Of a stretch of 9,578 nucleotides of DNA, positions 1-6,040 are shown in pieces. The notes beneath the pieces were generated by a model. That model ran no database searches. It saw nothing but the letters and a program-made list of their open reading frames with translations, and was not told the DNA's origin. Numbering within the stretch: the stretch's first letter is position 1; every line of letters starts with the position of its first letter. The translations under genes and the position numbers were made by a program. Where the stretch lies: NCBI GenBank assembly GCA_002380675.1, contig DFWB01000098.1, positions 1 to 9,578 on the forward strand, given 5' to 3'. The DNA is from Akkermansiaceae bacterium UBA4145. GTDB lineage: Bacteria; Verrucomicrobiota; Verrucomicrobiia; Verrucomicrobiales; Akkermansiaceae.

Positions 1-1112
1 TCAATCGTGGTGATGATCTTCAGCCCTCCTTGTTTAATGTATTTCTTATCAAGGTGGCGCTCAATATCCCGCTTGATCGCATCCATGGCATAGCTGTCTT
101 CTATAATACGACGATTTACCGGTCGAATGTGTAGGGGTTCAGCCTTCGCGGCCTTGGATTCCAGATCGGTAATGAAGCTATTCGCGACCATCGAATCAAG
201 AGTCGAGTTTCTTTCCTTCTTGGTGTTTTCGACATCGTCGAATGGAGAAAACGCGTTGGGTCCGCGGATGATCCCCGCAAGCATGGCCGCCTCGGAGAGC
301 GTAAGGGCCTCTGCAGATTTTTCCAGGTAAGCCCGCGAAGCTGCCTCTACTCCGTGAATAGATCCACCCCAGAAGATAAGATTCATGTAGTGCTGCATGA
401 TCTCATCTTTTTCGTAGGCCTCCTCGATTCGCAAGGCGAGGGCGAGCTCGAGAAACTTTCGATCGAGCTGTTGCCACTTGGGCCCTCTGGTGGACAAGCC
501 GAAGGCATTTCGAGCCAGTTGCATAGTGAGAGTCGAGGCTCCCTGGGCAAATGATTTTCGTTTGATATTCTCGACGACGGCGCGAGCCACGCCCCGTGGA
601 TCTACGCCGCGATGCTGGTAAAAGTTCTTATCTTCACGGGCAAGAAGAGCCCTGCGAAAGTGAGGAGACACCTGTGTGAGATCAACGACGTGACGGTGAG
701 CTCCATGCAGGCGCCCGAGTTCTTTCATGTTCCTATCGTAAATAATCGAGCGTTGCGGCATTTCAGCTACCTGGCTCATGTCGTATCTCAAAGACCTTAG
801 AAAGTAGAAGAGGCCACCGAGAACTAGGACTGTGGCCCCGCCGCAGGCGCCGTAGGAGATTCCCTTGGCAGGGATTCGAAGAAGAGCAGGCCAGTTAGTG
901 ACTAATCGATTGATGATGAGGTAGGGCCAGAAGAAGAATATGAAGAGTGGGCTATGACCTCTTGCCGCTTTTCGCTTTCCCTTTGCGCCGGGCCTCCGCG
1001 GTCTGGTTTTCGAGCGAGCCGTTTTTCGTGTTCGCTTACGAGCCGGTTTCCGCCTCGCCGAGTGTGGTCGCTGGCGAGGGGTCGCTTTCTTTCTTGGTCT
1101 GCGGCTGGACAT
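1..1112 (-). CDS. Class A penicillin-binding protein (PBP1A type), N-terminal part, gene runs off window
   Basis: Bifunctional peptidoglycan synthase of the inner membrane; the visible part is the GT51 glycosyltransferase that polymerises lipid II into glycan strands. No stop occurs before the window edge, so 370 residues are seen and the transpeptidase domain lies outside. Residues 1-50 form a tail with 24 Arg/Lys and no acidic residue. Hydrophobic stretches lie at about 54-72 and 85-105. GT51 motifs follow in order: EDKNFYQHRGVD (160-171, catalytic Glu160), GASTLTMQLARN (191-202), RKFLELALALRIE (218-230, second Glu222), then the HYMNLIFWGGSIHGVEAASR block (241-260) and SEAAMLAGIIRGPNAFSP (273-290). 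The ATG at 1112 is the first start after an in-frame stop; the next in-frame ATG would remove the anchor. No Shine-Dalgarno is visible. It is divergent from the HtrA pair. Identification as a GT51 synthase is secure; mrcA/pbp1a naming is not, because the C-terminus is missing. Confidence 0.93.
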   Translation of the reverse strand, partial: MSSRRPRKKATPRQRPHSARRKPARKRTRKTARSKTRPRRPGAKGKRKAARGHSPLFIFFFWPYLIINRLVTNWPALLRIPAKGISYGACGGATVLVLGGLFYFLRSLRYDMSQVAEMPQRSIIYDRNMKELGRLHGAHRHVVDLTQVSPHFRRALLAREDKNFYQHRGVDPRGVARAVVENIKRKSFAQGASTLTMQLARNAFGLSTRGPKWQQLDRKFLELALALRIEEAYEKDEIMQHYMNLIFWGGSIHGVEAASRAYLEKSAEALTLSEAAMLAGIIRGPNAFSPFDDVENTKKERNSTLDSMVANSFITDLESKAAKAEPLHIRPVNRRIIEDSYAMDAIKRDIERHLDKKYIKQGGLKIITTI

Positions 1113-1153
1113 CCCGGAAAAGGAGAGGCAATGACGCGTGGTAGAGACTCAGC

Positions 1154-1200
1154 TGGTTTTCGAGGCTTTTGGTCTAGCTGACCAGATTAGACGAAAACCA
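1154..1200. promoter_or_regulatory. Nested inverted repeat in the PBP1A/htrA divergent intergenic region
   Basis: TGGTTTTCG at 1154-1162 is a perfect inverted repeat of CGAAAACCA at 1192-1200. Inside it, TGGTC (1170-1174) and GACCA (1180-1184) form a second perfect 5-bp repeat around TAGCT. The two arms are separated by seven-base unpaired stretches on both sides (1163-1169 and 1185-1191), so the structure is symmetric about 1177. It ends 6 bases before a possible -35 hexamer for the rightward htrA gene and lies 42 bases from the PBP1A start. It could be an operator for a dimeric regulator shared by both directions or an RNA hairpin in the PBP1A leader. The repeat itself is directly visible; its function is inferred. 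Confidence 0.6.
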
Positions 1201-1206
1201 CTGGCA

Positions 1207-1234
1207 TTGACGCTTGCTGAGTAACCATCATATT
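1207..1234 (+). promoter_or_regulatory. Possible sigma70-type promoter for the HtrA pair
   Basis: TTGACG (1207-1212, five of six matches to the -35 consensus) is followed after 16 bases by CATATT (1229-1234, four of six matches to the -10 consensus). The expected transcription start would fall near 1240-1242, directly at the ATG at 1243, giving a leaderless or almost leaderless mRNA. This fits the lack of a Shine-Dalgarno before that ATG. The -10 match is weak, so this is a candidate only. Confidence 0.3.
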
Positions 1235-1242
1235 TCACAGCG

Positions 1243-2244
1243 ATGAAACTAGCAAGTTTTGGGGAGCCAGCAGCTTTAATTCTGTCGGCGTTGGCCATCT
1301 TTTCGGAGGCGGCTGCTGAAGGTCCAGCTTTTAGCCCGGAGCATCTGCGGGCGCTGCAGAACAAGGTCCACGACGTGGCAGGGAAGGGGCTCACTGCGAC
1401 TGTTTCACTCTTTTCGGAGGCAAGCGAGTCTTCCGGTAGCGGCGTAATAATTTCAAGGAATGGACTGATTCTTACCGCTGGGCATGTCGTTGAGGGGTTG
1501 GAGGAAGTCACGGTTGTGTTTTCCGACGGTAAGCAGGCGAGGGGAAAGGTGCTGGGTTCCAATCTATCGAAGGACGCAGCAATGGTGAAGCTGGCGGAAG
1601 AGACAGAGTGGCCATTCGTGGAACTAGGGGATTCGAGAGGCGTTGAGATTGGAGATTTTGTGGTATCCCTTGGCCACGCGGGAGGATTTGACGCCCTTCG
1701 CACCCCTCCAGTGAGATTTGGGCGGGTTGTCGCGCTCAATCCGCTCGGATTTATTGGAAGCGACTGTGCACTTATTGGAGGTGATTCTGGAGGGCCACTT
1801 TTTAATCTCAAGGGAGAGGTGATCGCCATTCACTCGTCGATCGGAGCCAGCCTCACGGCGAACAATCATACTGGGGTGCAGAACTTTAAAACTGACTGGG
1901 AGAGGCTTATAAATGGAGAGACATGGGGTAGGCTTACGATGAATCCATTGATGAACCCTGACCGACCGGTAATCGGCTTCAATGTGGCGGGAGCTGTCGA
2001 GGAAGGAGTGCGACTCGGGGAGGTCTATCCCGATTCTCCTGCTGACGTGGCGGGGATGCGACGGGGCGACATCGTGGTTAGCATTGACGGCCAGCCAGTG
2101 AAGAGTTTGCGGGGGTTACAGGGGATACTTTCGGGATACGAGCCAGGCAATGAGGTGAAATTGACCTATAATCGCGAGGGGGAAAGCAGGACCTGCAGGG
2201 TCAAGTTGGCTCGGCTCGCCGATGTGATGCCAGAACAGAAATAA
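1243..2244 (+). CDS. HtrA/DegP-like periplasmic serine protease with one PDZ domain
   Basis: An S1C trypsin-fold protease expected to degrade or refold damaged envelope proteins. Residues 1-25 look like a signal peptide (hydrophobic core AALILSALAIF, likely cleavage after AEAAA-type residues near 25), so the mature protein should be periplasmic. The protease domain spans about 40-230: GSGVIISRNG then LTAGHVV with catalytic His81, SKDAAMVKL with Asp111, and GGDSGGPLF with nucleophile Ser182. The active-site sequence is the trypsin-like GDSGGP rather than the GNSGGP usual in DegP/DegS. A PDZ domain occupies about 243-323 (VIGFNVAG, SPADVAGMRRGDIVVSIDG). The 333-residue length fits a one-PDZ, DegS-like layout, but the N-terminus looks cleavable rather than an anchor. 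No Shine-Dalgarno precedes the ATG. It lies 24 bases before the next HtrA-like gene, very likely in one transcript. Family assignment is secure; the exact paralogue (degP, degQ, degS) cannot be assigned. Confidence 0.93.
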   Translation: MKLASFGEPAALILSALAIFSEAAAEGPAFSPEHLRALQNKVHDVAGKGLTATVSLFSEASESSGSGVIISRNGLILTAGHVVEGLEEVTVVFSDGKQARGKVLGSNLSKDAAMVKLAEETEWPFVELGDSRGVEIGDFVVSLGHAGGFDALRTPPVRFGRVVALNPLGFIGSDCALIGGDSGGPLFNLKGEVIAIHSSIGASLTANNHTGVQNFKTDWERLINGETWGRLTMNPLMNPDRPVIGFNVAGAVEEGVRLGEVYPDSPADVAGMRRGDIVVSIDGQPVKSLRGLQGILSGYEPGNEVKLTYNREGESRTCRVKLARLADVMPEQK

Positions 2245-2268
2245 TCCGCACGATTGAGCCTATCGACT

Positions 2269-3423
2269 ATGAAGATCATTTCCTTTCCAGTATTTATCGT
2301 CCTTGCCTGCTGGACGCATTCCTTGGCACAGGATCTCGAATCTTCTCCTGAAAGTCAGGCCCTTCTCGATGATCAGGCTGCTGACATTTTCAGGGCCCTA
2401 GTTCCAGTCGTGAAGAAGGCCTCAGCCGGAACGGTGGAAGTGAGAGTCTGGCGTAAGAGGGTGAGCTACGGGACCATCGTAGGGCCCGAAACGGTGCTCA
2501 CGAAGTGGAGTGAGGTGAGTCGCGATCTCCGAAGTCTAAGTTGCCGGACAGGTGCAGGTAAGTGGTTGCCTGCTGTCGTCAGTGGTGTGTATCCCGATGC
2601 GGATCTGGCGGTGATCAAAGTTGCGGGGTTGGAAGTCGACCCTGTGATCTTTGCGGGGGAGAAGGATTTGCGTCCTGGTAGCTTTCTTTGCCTCGCGCGC
2701 CCCGATGGAGAGGCTGCGGGAATGGGAGTGGTGAGTGTCATGCCGCGGAGCCTCCGTAGTTCTGACCGAGCTTTCCTTGGTGTCGCAATGGATCTGGAAT
2801 TTAAAGGTCCTGGAGTGCTCGTGCGCCGCGTAGAGCTGGGAACAGGAGCTGAACGGTCGGGTCTCATGGCCTCCGATGTCATTCTGGAGGTGACCGGGAA
2901 AAAGGTGAACGGAAGCTTTGAGCTGAGTACTCTTTTACAACGGCTTGAGCCGGGGCAAAAGGTGAAGATTCGTTATGCGCGAGGCGAAGAAGAGAGAGAA
3001 ATCGAAGTGGAGCTGGGTGGGAGGCCACGGGCGCCCCGGATACCCTACAGCCGAATGGAGCAGATGAATAACATGGGAGGGCACAGATACAATGAAGTGA
3101 GAGATGGATTCTCGAGAGTGCTGCAGTCGGATATGCAGATCGCACCGGAAGACTGCGGCGCTCCCGTCGTTGATCTGGAAGGAAGGGTTGTTGGTGTTGT
3201 CATTGCGCGGGCTGGGAGAATCAAGACGTTCATCATTCCATCCTCCGCGATAGAGCAGACCCTTGCCTTGGATCCGGCTCCACCTGAGGCTCAGCTTGGT
3301 AAGGCTGGAAGAATTCCCCTTCCTGAAGTTCGAGGACCGGAGGCGGATCCCTTCGAAGCGATGCGTCGCCGATTAGAGGAGATGCGACGTTTGATGGAAG
3401 AAATTGAGGAAGGCGGTGAGTGA
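2269..3423 (+). CDS. Degenerate HtrA-like protein (predicted pseudoprotease) with internal PDZ domain
   Basis: A 384-residue exported protein starting at the ATG at 2269; a TTG 15 bases upstream is in frame, but the ATG places the signal peptide exactly (KIISFPVFIVLACWTHSLA, cleavage before Gln21). Residues 35-165 resemble the first barrel of an HtrA protease. The LTxxHVV position reads LTKWSEV, so catalytic His is Ser81, while Asp112 in DADLAVIKV is kept. A PDZ domain follows at about 168-250 (AFLGVAMD, SGLMASDVILEVTGKKV). After it, at 280-330, comes the strand that would carry the nucleophile: APEDCGAPVVDLEGRVVGVV, with Cys296 at the Ser position. The PDZ thus seems inserted within the protease domain. 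The last 25 residues are a charged helix (MRRRLEEMRRLMEEIEEG). With Ser/Asp/Cys in place of His/Asp/Ser, normal serine-protease activity is unlikely. A role as a regulator, chaperone or partner of the HtrA encoded just upstream is inferred. Confidence 0.85.
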   Translation: MKIISFPVFIVLACWTHSLAQDLESSPESQALLDDQAADIFRALVPVVKKASAGTVEVRVWRKRVSYGTIVGPETVLTKWSEVSRDLRSLSCRTGAGKWLPAVVSGVYPDADLAVIKVAGLEVDPVIFAGEKDLRPGSFLCLARPDGEAAGMGVVSVMPRSLRSSDRAFLGVAMDLEFKGPGVLVRRVELGTGAERSGLMASDVILEVTGKKVNGSFELSTLLQRLEPGQKVKIRYARGEEEREIEVELGGRPRAPRIPYSRMEQMNNMGGHRYNEVRDGFSRVLQSDMQIAPEDCGAPVVDLEGRVVGVVIARAGRIKTFIIPSSAIEQTLALDPAPPEAQLGKAGRIPLPEVRGPEADPFEAMRRRLEEMRRLMEEIEEGGE

Positions 3424-3552
3424 TATTATGAAGTTTCCATGTCTACACATCATAAGTGAGCCAGATAGTCACGTTAGATGGGTTAGCGCACCGGGGCGTA
3501 TCTCAATTTCCCCGAAGGAAGTCACAGTTTTCGTCGTCCCTTTCAGAAGGGT
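3424..3552. other. Convergent intergenic region with two weak hairpins
   Basis: This 129-base gap separates the ends of the rightward HtrA-like gene and the leftward coiled-coil gene. Two modest inverted repeats are visible: CGGGG (3492-3496) with CCCCG (3510-3514) around a 13-base loop, and CCCTT (3538-3542) with AAGGG (3547-3551) around TCAG. The second lies directly after the stop codon of the leftward gene. Neither is followed by a clear T run in either direction, so a Rho-independent terminator is not supported. No gene is seen here. Confidence 0.4.
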
Positions 3553-4188
3553 CTACTCAGCGCTATCAGGGGATAATTCCTTGTTCTTGAGCTGGGCAAC
3601 CATGGCGCGCAATTGATCACGCTCTACGAGGAGGGTCTCTAGTTGGTTCTGCGTTGGTGCACCAGCAGACTGTTTCTGTATCTGACGGAGACGGTCCTCC
3701 GATGCGGCGGCCCTTGAGAGGGCTTCCGTGAGCTGCCTCCGCAGGTCATCAGTGTCGATTGTCGCATTTGTTGCGCTCGCTAGTTGGCTGCTGAGAGAGC
3801 GGACAGTTGTTTGTGATATTTGGAGCTCCCGGCCGAGCGATTCCACAGATGCCTGAAGCTGGCTCACTAATCTTGCGAGTTGTGAGGATTCTGTCGAAAG
3901 ACGGGTGGCCAACTGGGCTGGCGATTCCGCGCTGGGGCCAGTTGTGCCGTCGACAAATCCCATACTCTGCCGTTTGGCATTGAGTTCCTCACGAAGCTTC
4001 TCAACTTCTGATTTTCCTCCGCCAAAATCAGTGCCGGTGACTTGGAGAGCCAGTAAAGAAAGAGCGATGACGATTCCCCCAAGAATGAGGCTTACAACGA
4101 GATTTTGATTTGTCTTGGAACCTGCTTGAGAGGCGGGGGCGGGCTCTGGTGTCGCGGCAGATGCGTTGTCGGAAGATTCATTTTTCAT
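3553..4188 (-). CDS. Uncharacterised single-pass membrane protein with long coiled coil
   Basis: A 211-residue protein of no family I recognise. Residues 1-28 are hydrophilic and rich in Ala, Ser, Pro and Asn. Residues 29-50 form one strong transmembrane helix (LVVSLILGGIVIALSLLALQV). The remainder is mostly predicted coiled coil in three stretches, about 58-75, 92-140 and 146-205, with frequent Leu, Gln, Ser and Glu; a Gly/Pro-rich break (about 80-90) and a second break near 175-182 separate them. Lys25 just before the helix suggests the N-terminus is inside and the coiled coil in the periplasm, but the charge bias is small. The start is the only sensible ATG; no Shine-Dalgarno is visible. 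It lies 110 bases downstream of the HAD gene in the same direction and converges with the HtrA-like gene. A structural or scaffolding role in the envelope is possible, but there is no direct evidence. Confidence 0.75.
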   Translation of the reverse strand: MKNESSDNASAATPEPAPASQAGSKTNQNLVVSLILGGIVIALSLLALQVTGTDFGGGKSEVEKLREELNAKRQSMGFVDGTTGPSAESPAQLATRLSTESSQLARLVSQLQASVESLGRELQISQTTVRSLSSQLASATNATIDTDDLRRQLTEALSRAAASEDRLRQIQKQSAGAPTQNQLETLLVERDQLRAMVAQLKNKELSPDSAE

Positions 4189-4218
4189 GTGACAAGGGTT
4201 GTGGTCTTGTTCTCACCT

Positions 4219-4248
4219 GGAACTCTCCCGGGAGGCCTTTGGAGTTCC
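4219..4248. repeat. Inverted repeat between the HAD gene and the coiled-coil gene
   Basis: GGAACTC (4219-4225) and GAGTTCC (4242-4248) are a perfect 7-bp inverted repeat with a 16-base spacer. The left arm overlaps a perfect 10-base palindrome, CTCCCGGGAG (4225-4234), that could form an alternative structure. It lies 31 bases upstream of the coiled-coil gene start and 51 bases after the HAD stop codon. There is no T run after it on the minus strand, so it does not look like a standard Rho-independent terminator. It may be a regulatory or mRNA-processing element. Confidence 0.45.
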
Positions 4249-4298
4249 TATCTCCAATTCAGGATAAGAGCAAGGGTGCCTTACGCTAGATCTGATTG

Positions 4299-4922
4299 CT
4301 AGACGATGTCGAGAAGCTCAGAGGGCTGATCGATTAGGAAAGTGGGGTTTTCTCTGGATAGTGATCTCCTCGAATTTAACCCCCAAGTGACCGCGATGAC
4401 CTCGACCTTCGCCTTGCGGGCTGCCCGAAGATCGCGAATTTCGTCACCAACGTAAGTGATTTCCCCGGGTGCAAGAGAGAAAGTACGGGCGATCGAGCGC
4501 AGGTGCCGGGCCTTGCCGCTTAGTTTTCCAATACTGCTAACGAAGGAAAATTCGTCCCGAATGCCATGAACCTCGAGAAAGGTGTCGATGTTCTCCGGAA
4601 TATTTGAACTGAGAATCCCCATCTGCTCAGAGCGCTCACGCAAGAGGGGTAGAACATCCTGGACGCCCTCAATGAGAGAGAGGTGCTTTATGCGGCTTCG
4701 GAGGCGTCGCATTGCAGTAGCGAGGTGAAATGGAAGCTTACGTTTTGGGACGCCAAGATGCTTCAGCAGTCCATTCGTATCCAATTCCCTCAGGTTATCC
4801 AACTGATCAGGGCTGATGAGATTATATCCATTCTTCTCAGCGAGTTCATTATAGATGCTCAGCCCCTCACCGAGGGTGTCGGCAATGGTCCCATCGAAAT
4901 CAAATACGAGGCAACGTCTCAA
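4299..4922 (-). CDS. HAD-superfamily hydrolase, phosphoglycolate phosphatase-like
   Basis: A 207-residue cytoplasmic phosphatase of HAD subfamily I. Motif I is FDFDGTIADT with nucleophile Asp8 and acid/base Asp10; motif II is the Ser105-Ser106-Asn107 in GILSSN; a motif III Lys is at 133 or 137 (GKLSGK); motif IV is VGDEIRDLRAA with Asp160 and Asp164. A helical cap lies between motifs I and II at about 16-85. I chose the TTG at 4922 because AGAGGAG lies 7 bases upstream and because it puts motif I eight residues from the start, as usual in the family. A longer reading from the ATG at 4988 would overlap tsaD by 53 bases and add an atypical basic extension. The gene begins 13 bases after the tsaD stop. 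The substrate cannot be read from the sequence; Gph-like activity on 2-phosphoglycolate is one option. Confidence 0.88.
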   Translation of the reverse strand: MRRCLVFDFDGTIADTLGEGLSIYNELAEKNGYNLISPDQLDNLRELDTNGLLKHLGVPKRKLPFHLATAMRRLRSRIKHLSLIEGVQDVLPLLRERSEQMGILSSNIPENIDTFLEVHGIRDEFSFVSSIGKLSGKARHLRSIARTFSLAPGEITYVGDEIRDLRAARKAKVEVIAVTWGLNSRRSLSRENPTFLIDQPSELLDIV

Positions 4923-4929
4923 TGTGAAT

Positions 4930-4936
4930 CTCCTCT
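4930..4936 (-). promoter_or_regulatory. Shine-Dalgarno sequence for the HAD gene
   Basis: On the minus strand AGAGGAG sits 7 bases before the TTG at 4922 and overlaps the first base of the TAA stop codon of tsaD. It decides the start in favour of TTG over the upstream ATG, and suggests translational coupling to tsaD. It is the only clear Shine-Dalgarno among the starts in this window. Confidence 0.7.
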
Positions 4937-6027
4937 TATAAGATTGAGTCCTGCTTACACAGGGAAAAGTTCGGGTCGATATCTTCACTCATCGATCCAG
5001 TGGCGCCGCTTCGGAACTTTAAAAGCGCAGCAAATGCAATCATGGCCGCATTGTCTGTAGACAAATCGGGAGGACAGGTAAGAAAACGTAGACCCTCGGA
5101 CATACACTTGTCACGGAGGGCAGAGCGGAGAGCCTCATTACAGCTTACTCCCCCAGACAAGGTGATCATATTGCATCCGCATTCTTTAGCGGCTCGGAGA
5201 GATTTCGATACGAGGACATCTGTAACGGCCTTCTGGAAAGAGGCACAAATGTCAGGGAGTCTTGTAGTGAGATTGCTGATCTTGGGGAGAGCATAACGCA
5301 CTGCGGTCTTGAGCCCGGAGAAGGAGAAGTTGAGGTTCCCGGGCATCGAGCGTGGAAACTGGAAGGCCTCCGGGTTGCCAGTTTGGGCCTGTTTTTCTAT
5401 TTCGGGGCCTCCAGGGTAGGGGAGTCCCAGCATGCGCGCTACTTTATCGAAGGCCTCGCCCGCCGCATCGTCTACCGTACGCCCGATGAGATGGTAATTA
5501 CCAGCCTGTCTGGCGTGGACCAGCATGGTATGGCCCCCTGATACGATCAGAGCCAGATGAGGGGGGACCGTTATGCTGGGGCTTTTCCAGGAGGTGCTCT
5601 GATCGGAAAGAAAGGGTGAGAGAAGATGCCCCTCCATATGGTTCACCGAGAGAAAATTTCTACCAGATGCAGCAGCAAGAGCTTTGGCCATGCTATGTCC
5701 AACAAGGAGGGATGACGATAATCCGGGACCCTTGGTGGCAACAAAAGCATCGACATCGCGGATTTGTAGGCCTGCTTGATCAAGCGCTTGCTCCACTAGG
5801 CTACGAAGAATGAGAGAGTGGTTGCGAGATGCTACCTCGGGGACAACTCCGCCATAGGACCGGTGCAGTTGTATTTGGGAAGAAACAAGGGAGCAGAGTA
5901 TTTCTGCAGGTGTTGTGCCGGTTTGCCTGAGAATGGCCACAGCACTCTCGTCGCATGACGTTTCGATTGCGAGGATCGTCAGAGATCCCGCTTTCAATTC
6001 TGGAGCTGACTGTTCGGCAACAGACAT
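4936..6027 (-). CDS. tsaD: tRNA N6-adenosine threonylcarbamoyltransferase TsaD
   Basis: TsaD transfers the threonylcarbamoyl group from threonylcarbamoyl-AMP to A37 of ANN-decoding tRNAs, the last step of t6A synthesis, in the cytoplasm together with TsaB and TsaE. The 363-residue protein has the family hallmarks in order: LAIETSCDES (19-28), VVPEVASRNH (61-70), the metal-binding NHMEGH with His130 and His134, VSGGHTMLV (162-170), VDDAAGEAFDKVARMLG (185-201), NFSFSGLKTAV (233-243), SGGVSCNEALR (291-301) and TDNAAMIA with metal ligand Asp325. The N-terminus is about 15 residues longer than in many homologues, where the ETSCDE motif lies close to the start, but no other ATG is available. No Shine-Dalgarno is visible. 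It starts 13 bases after the S41 peptidase gene and is followed at 13 bases by the HAD gene, so the three probably share a transcript. No tsaB, tsaC or tsaE is present nearby. Confidence 0.98.
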   Translation of the reverse strand: MSVAEQSAPELKAGSLTILAIETSCDESAVAILRQTGTTPAEILCSLVSSQIQLHRSYGGVVPEVASRNHSLILRSLVEQALDQAGLQIRDVDAFVATKGPGLSSSLLVGHSMAKALAAASGRNFLSVNHMEGHLLSPFLSDQSTSWKSPSITVPPHLALIVSGGHTMLVHARQAGNYHLIGRTVDDAAGEAFDKVARMLGLPYPGGPEIEKQAQTGNPEAFQFPRSMPGNLNFSFSGLKTAVRYALPKISNLTTRLPDICASFQKAVTDVLVSKSLRAAKECGCNMITLSGGVSCNEALRSALRDKCMSEGLRFLTCPPDLSTDNAAMIAFAALLKFRSGATGSMSEDIDPNFSLCKQDSIL

Positions 6028-6040
6028 GAGATTGCGAATC

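Noticed and set aside
954..1181. Short plus-strand frames opposite the PBP1A N-terminus
   Set aside because: They are explained as antisense of the Arg/Lys-rich tail; the minus-strand frame is continuous with the GT51 domain.
1149..1829. 226-codon open frame antisense to the HtrA gene
   Set aside because: It lies opposite an intact protease with full catalytic motifs; its translation is rich in Ser, Pro and Thr, as expected for an antisense frame, and shows no domain.
3538..3551. CCCTT/AAGGG hairpin as a Rho-independent terminator for the coiled-coil gene
   Set aside because: The stem is only 5 bp and the minus-strand sequence after it (ACGACGAAAAC) has no T run.
3404..3616. 70-codon plus-strand frame at the end of the HtrA-like gene
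   Set aside because: It begins at a TTG inside the preceding gene, runs into the convergent coiled-coil gene, and has no ribosome binding site or domain.
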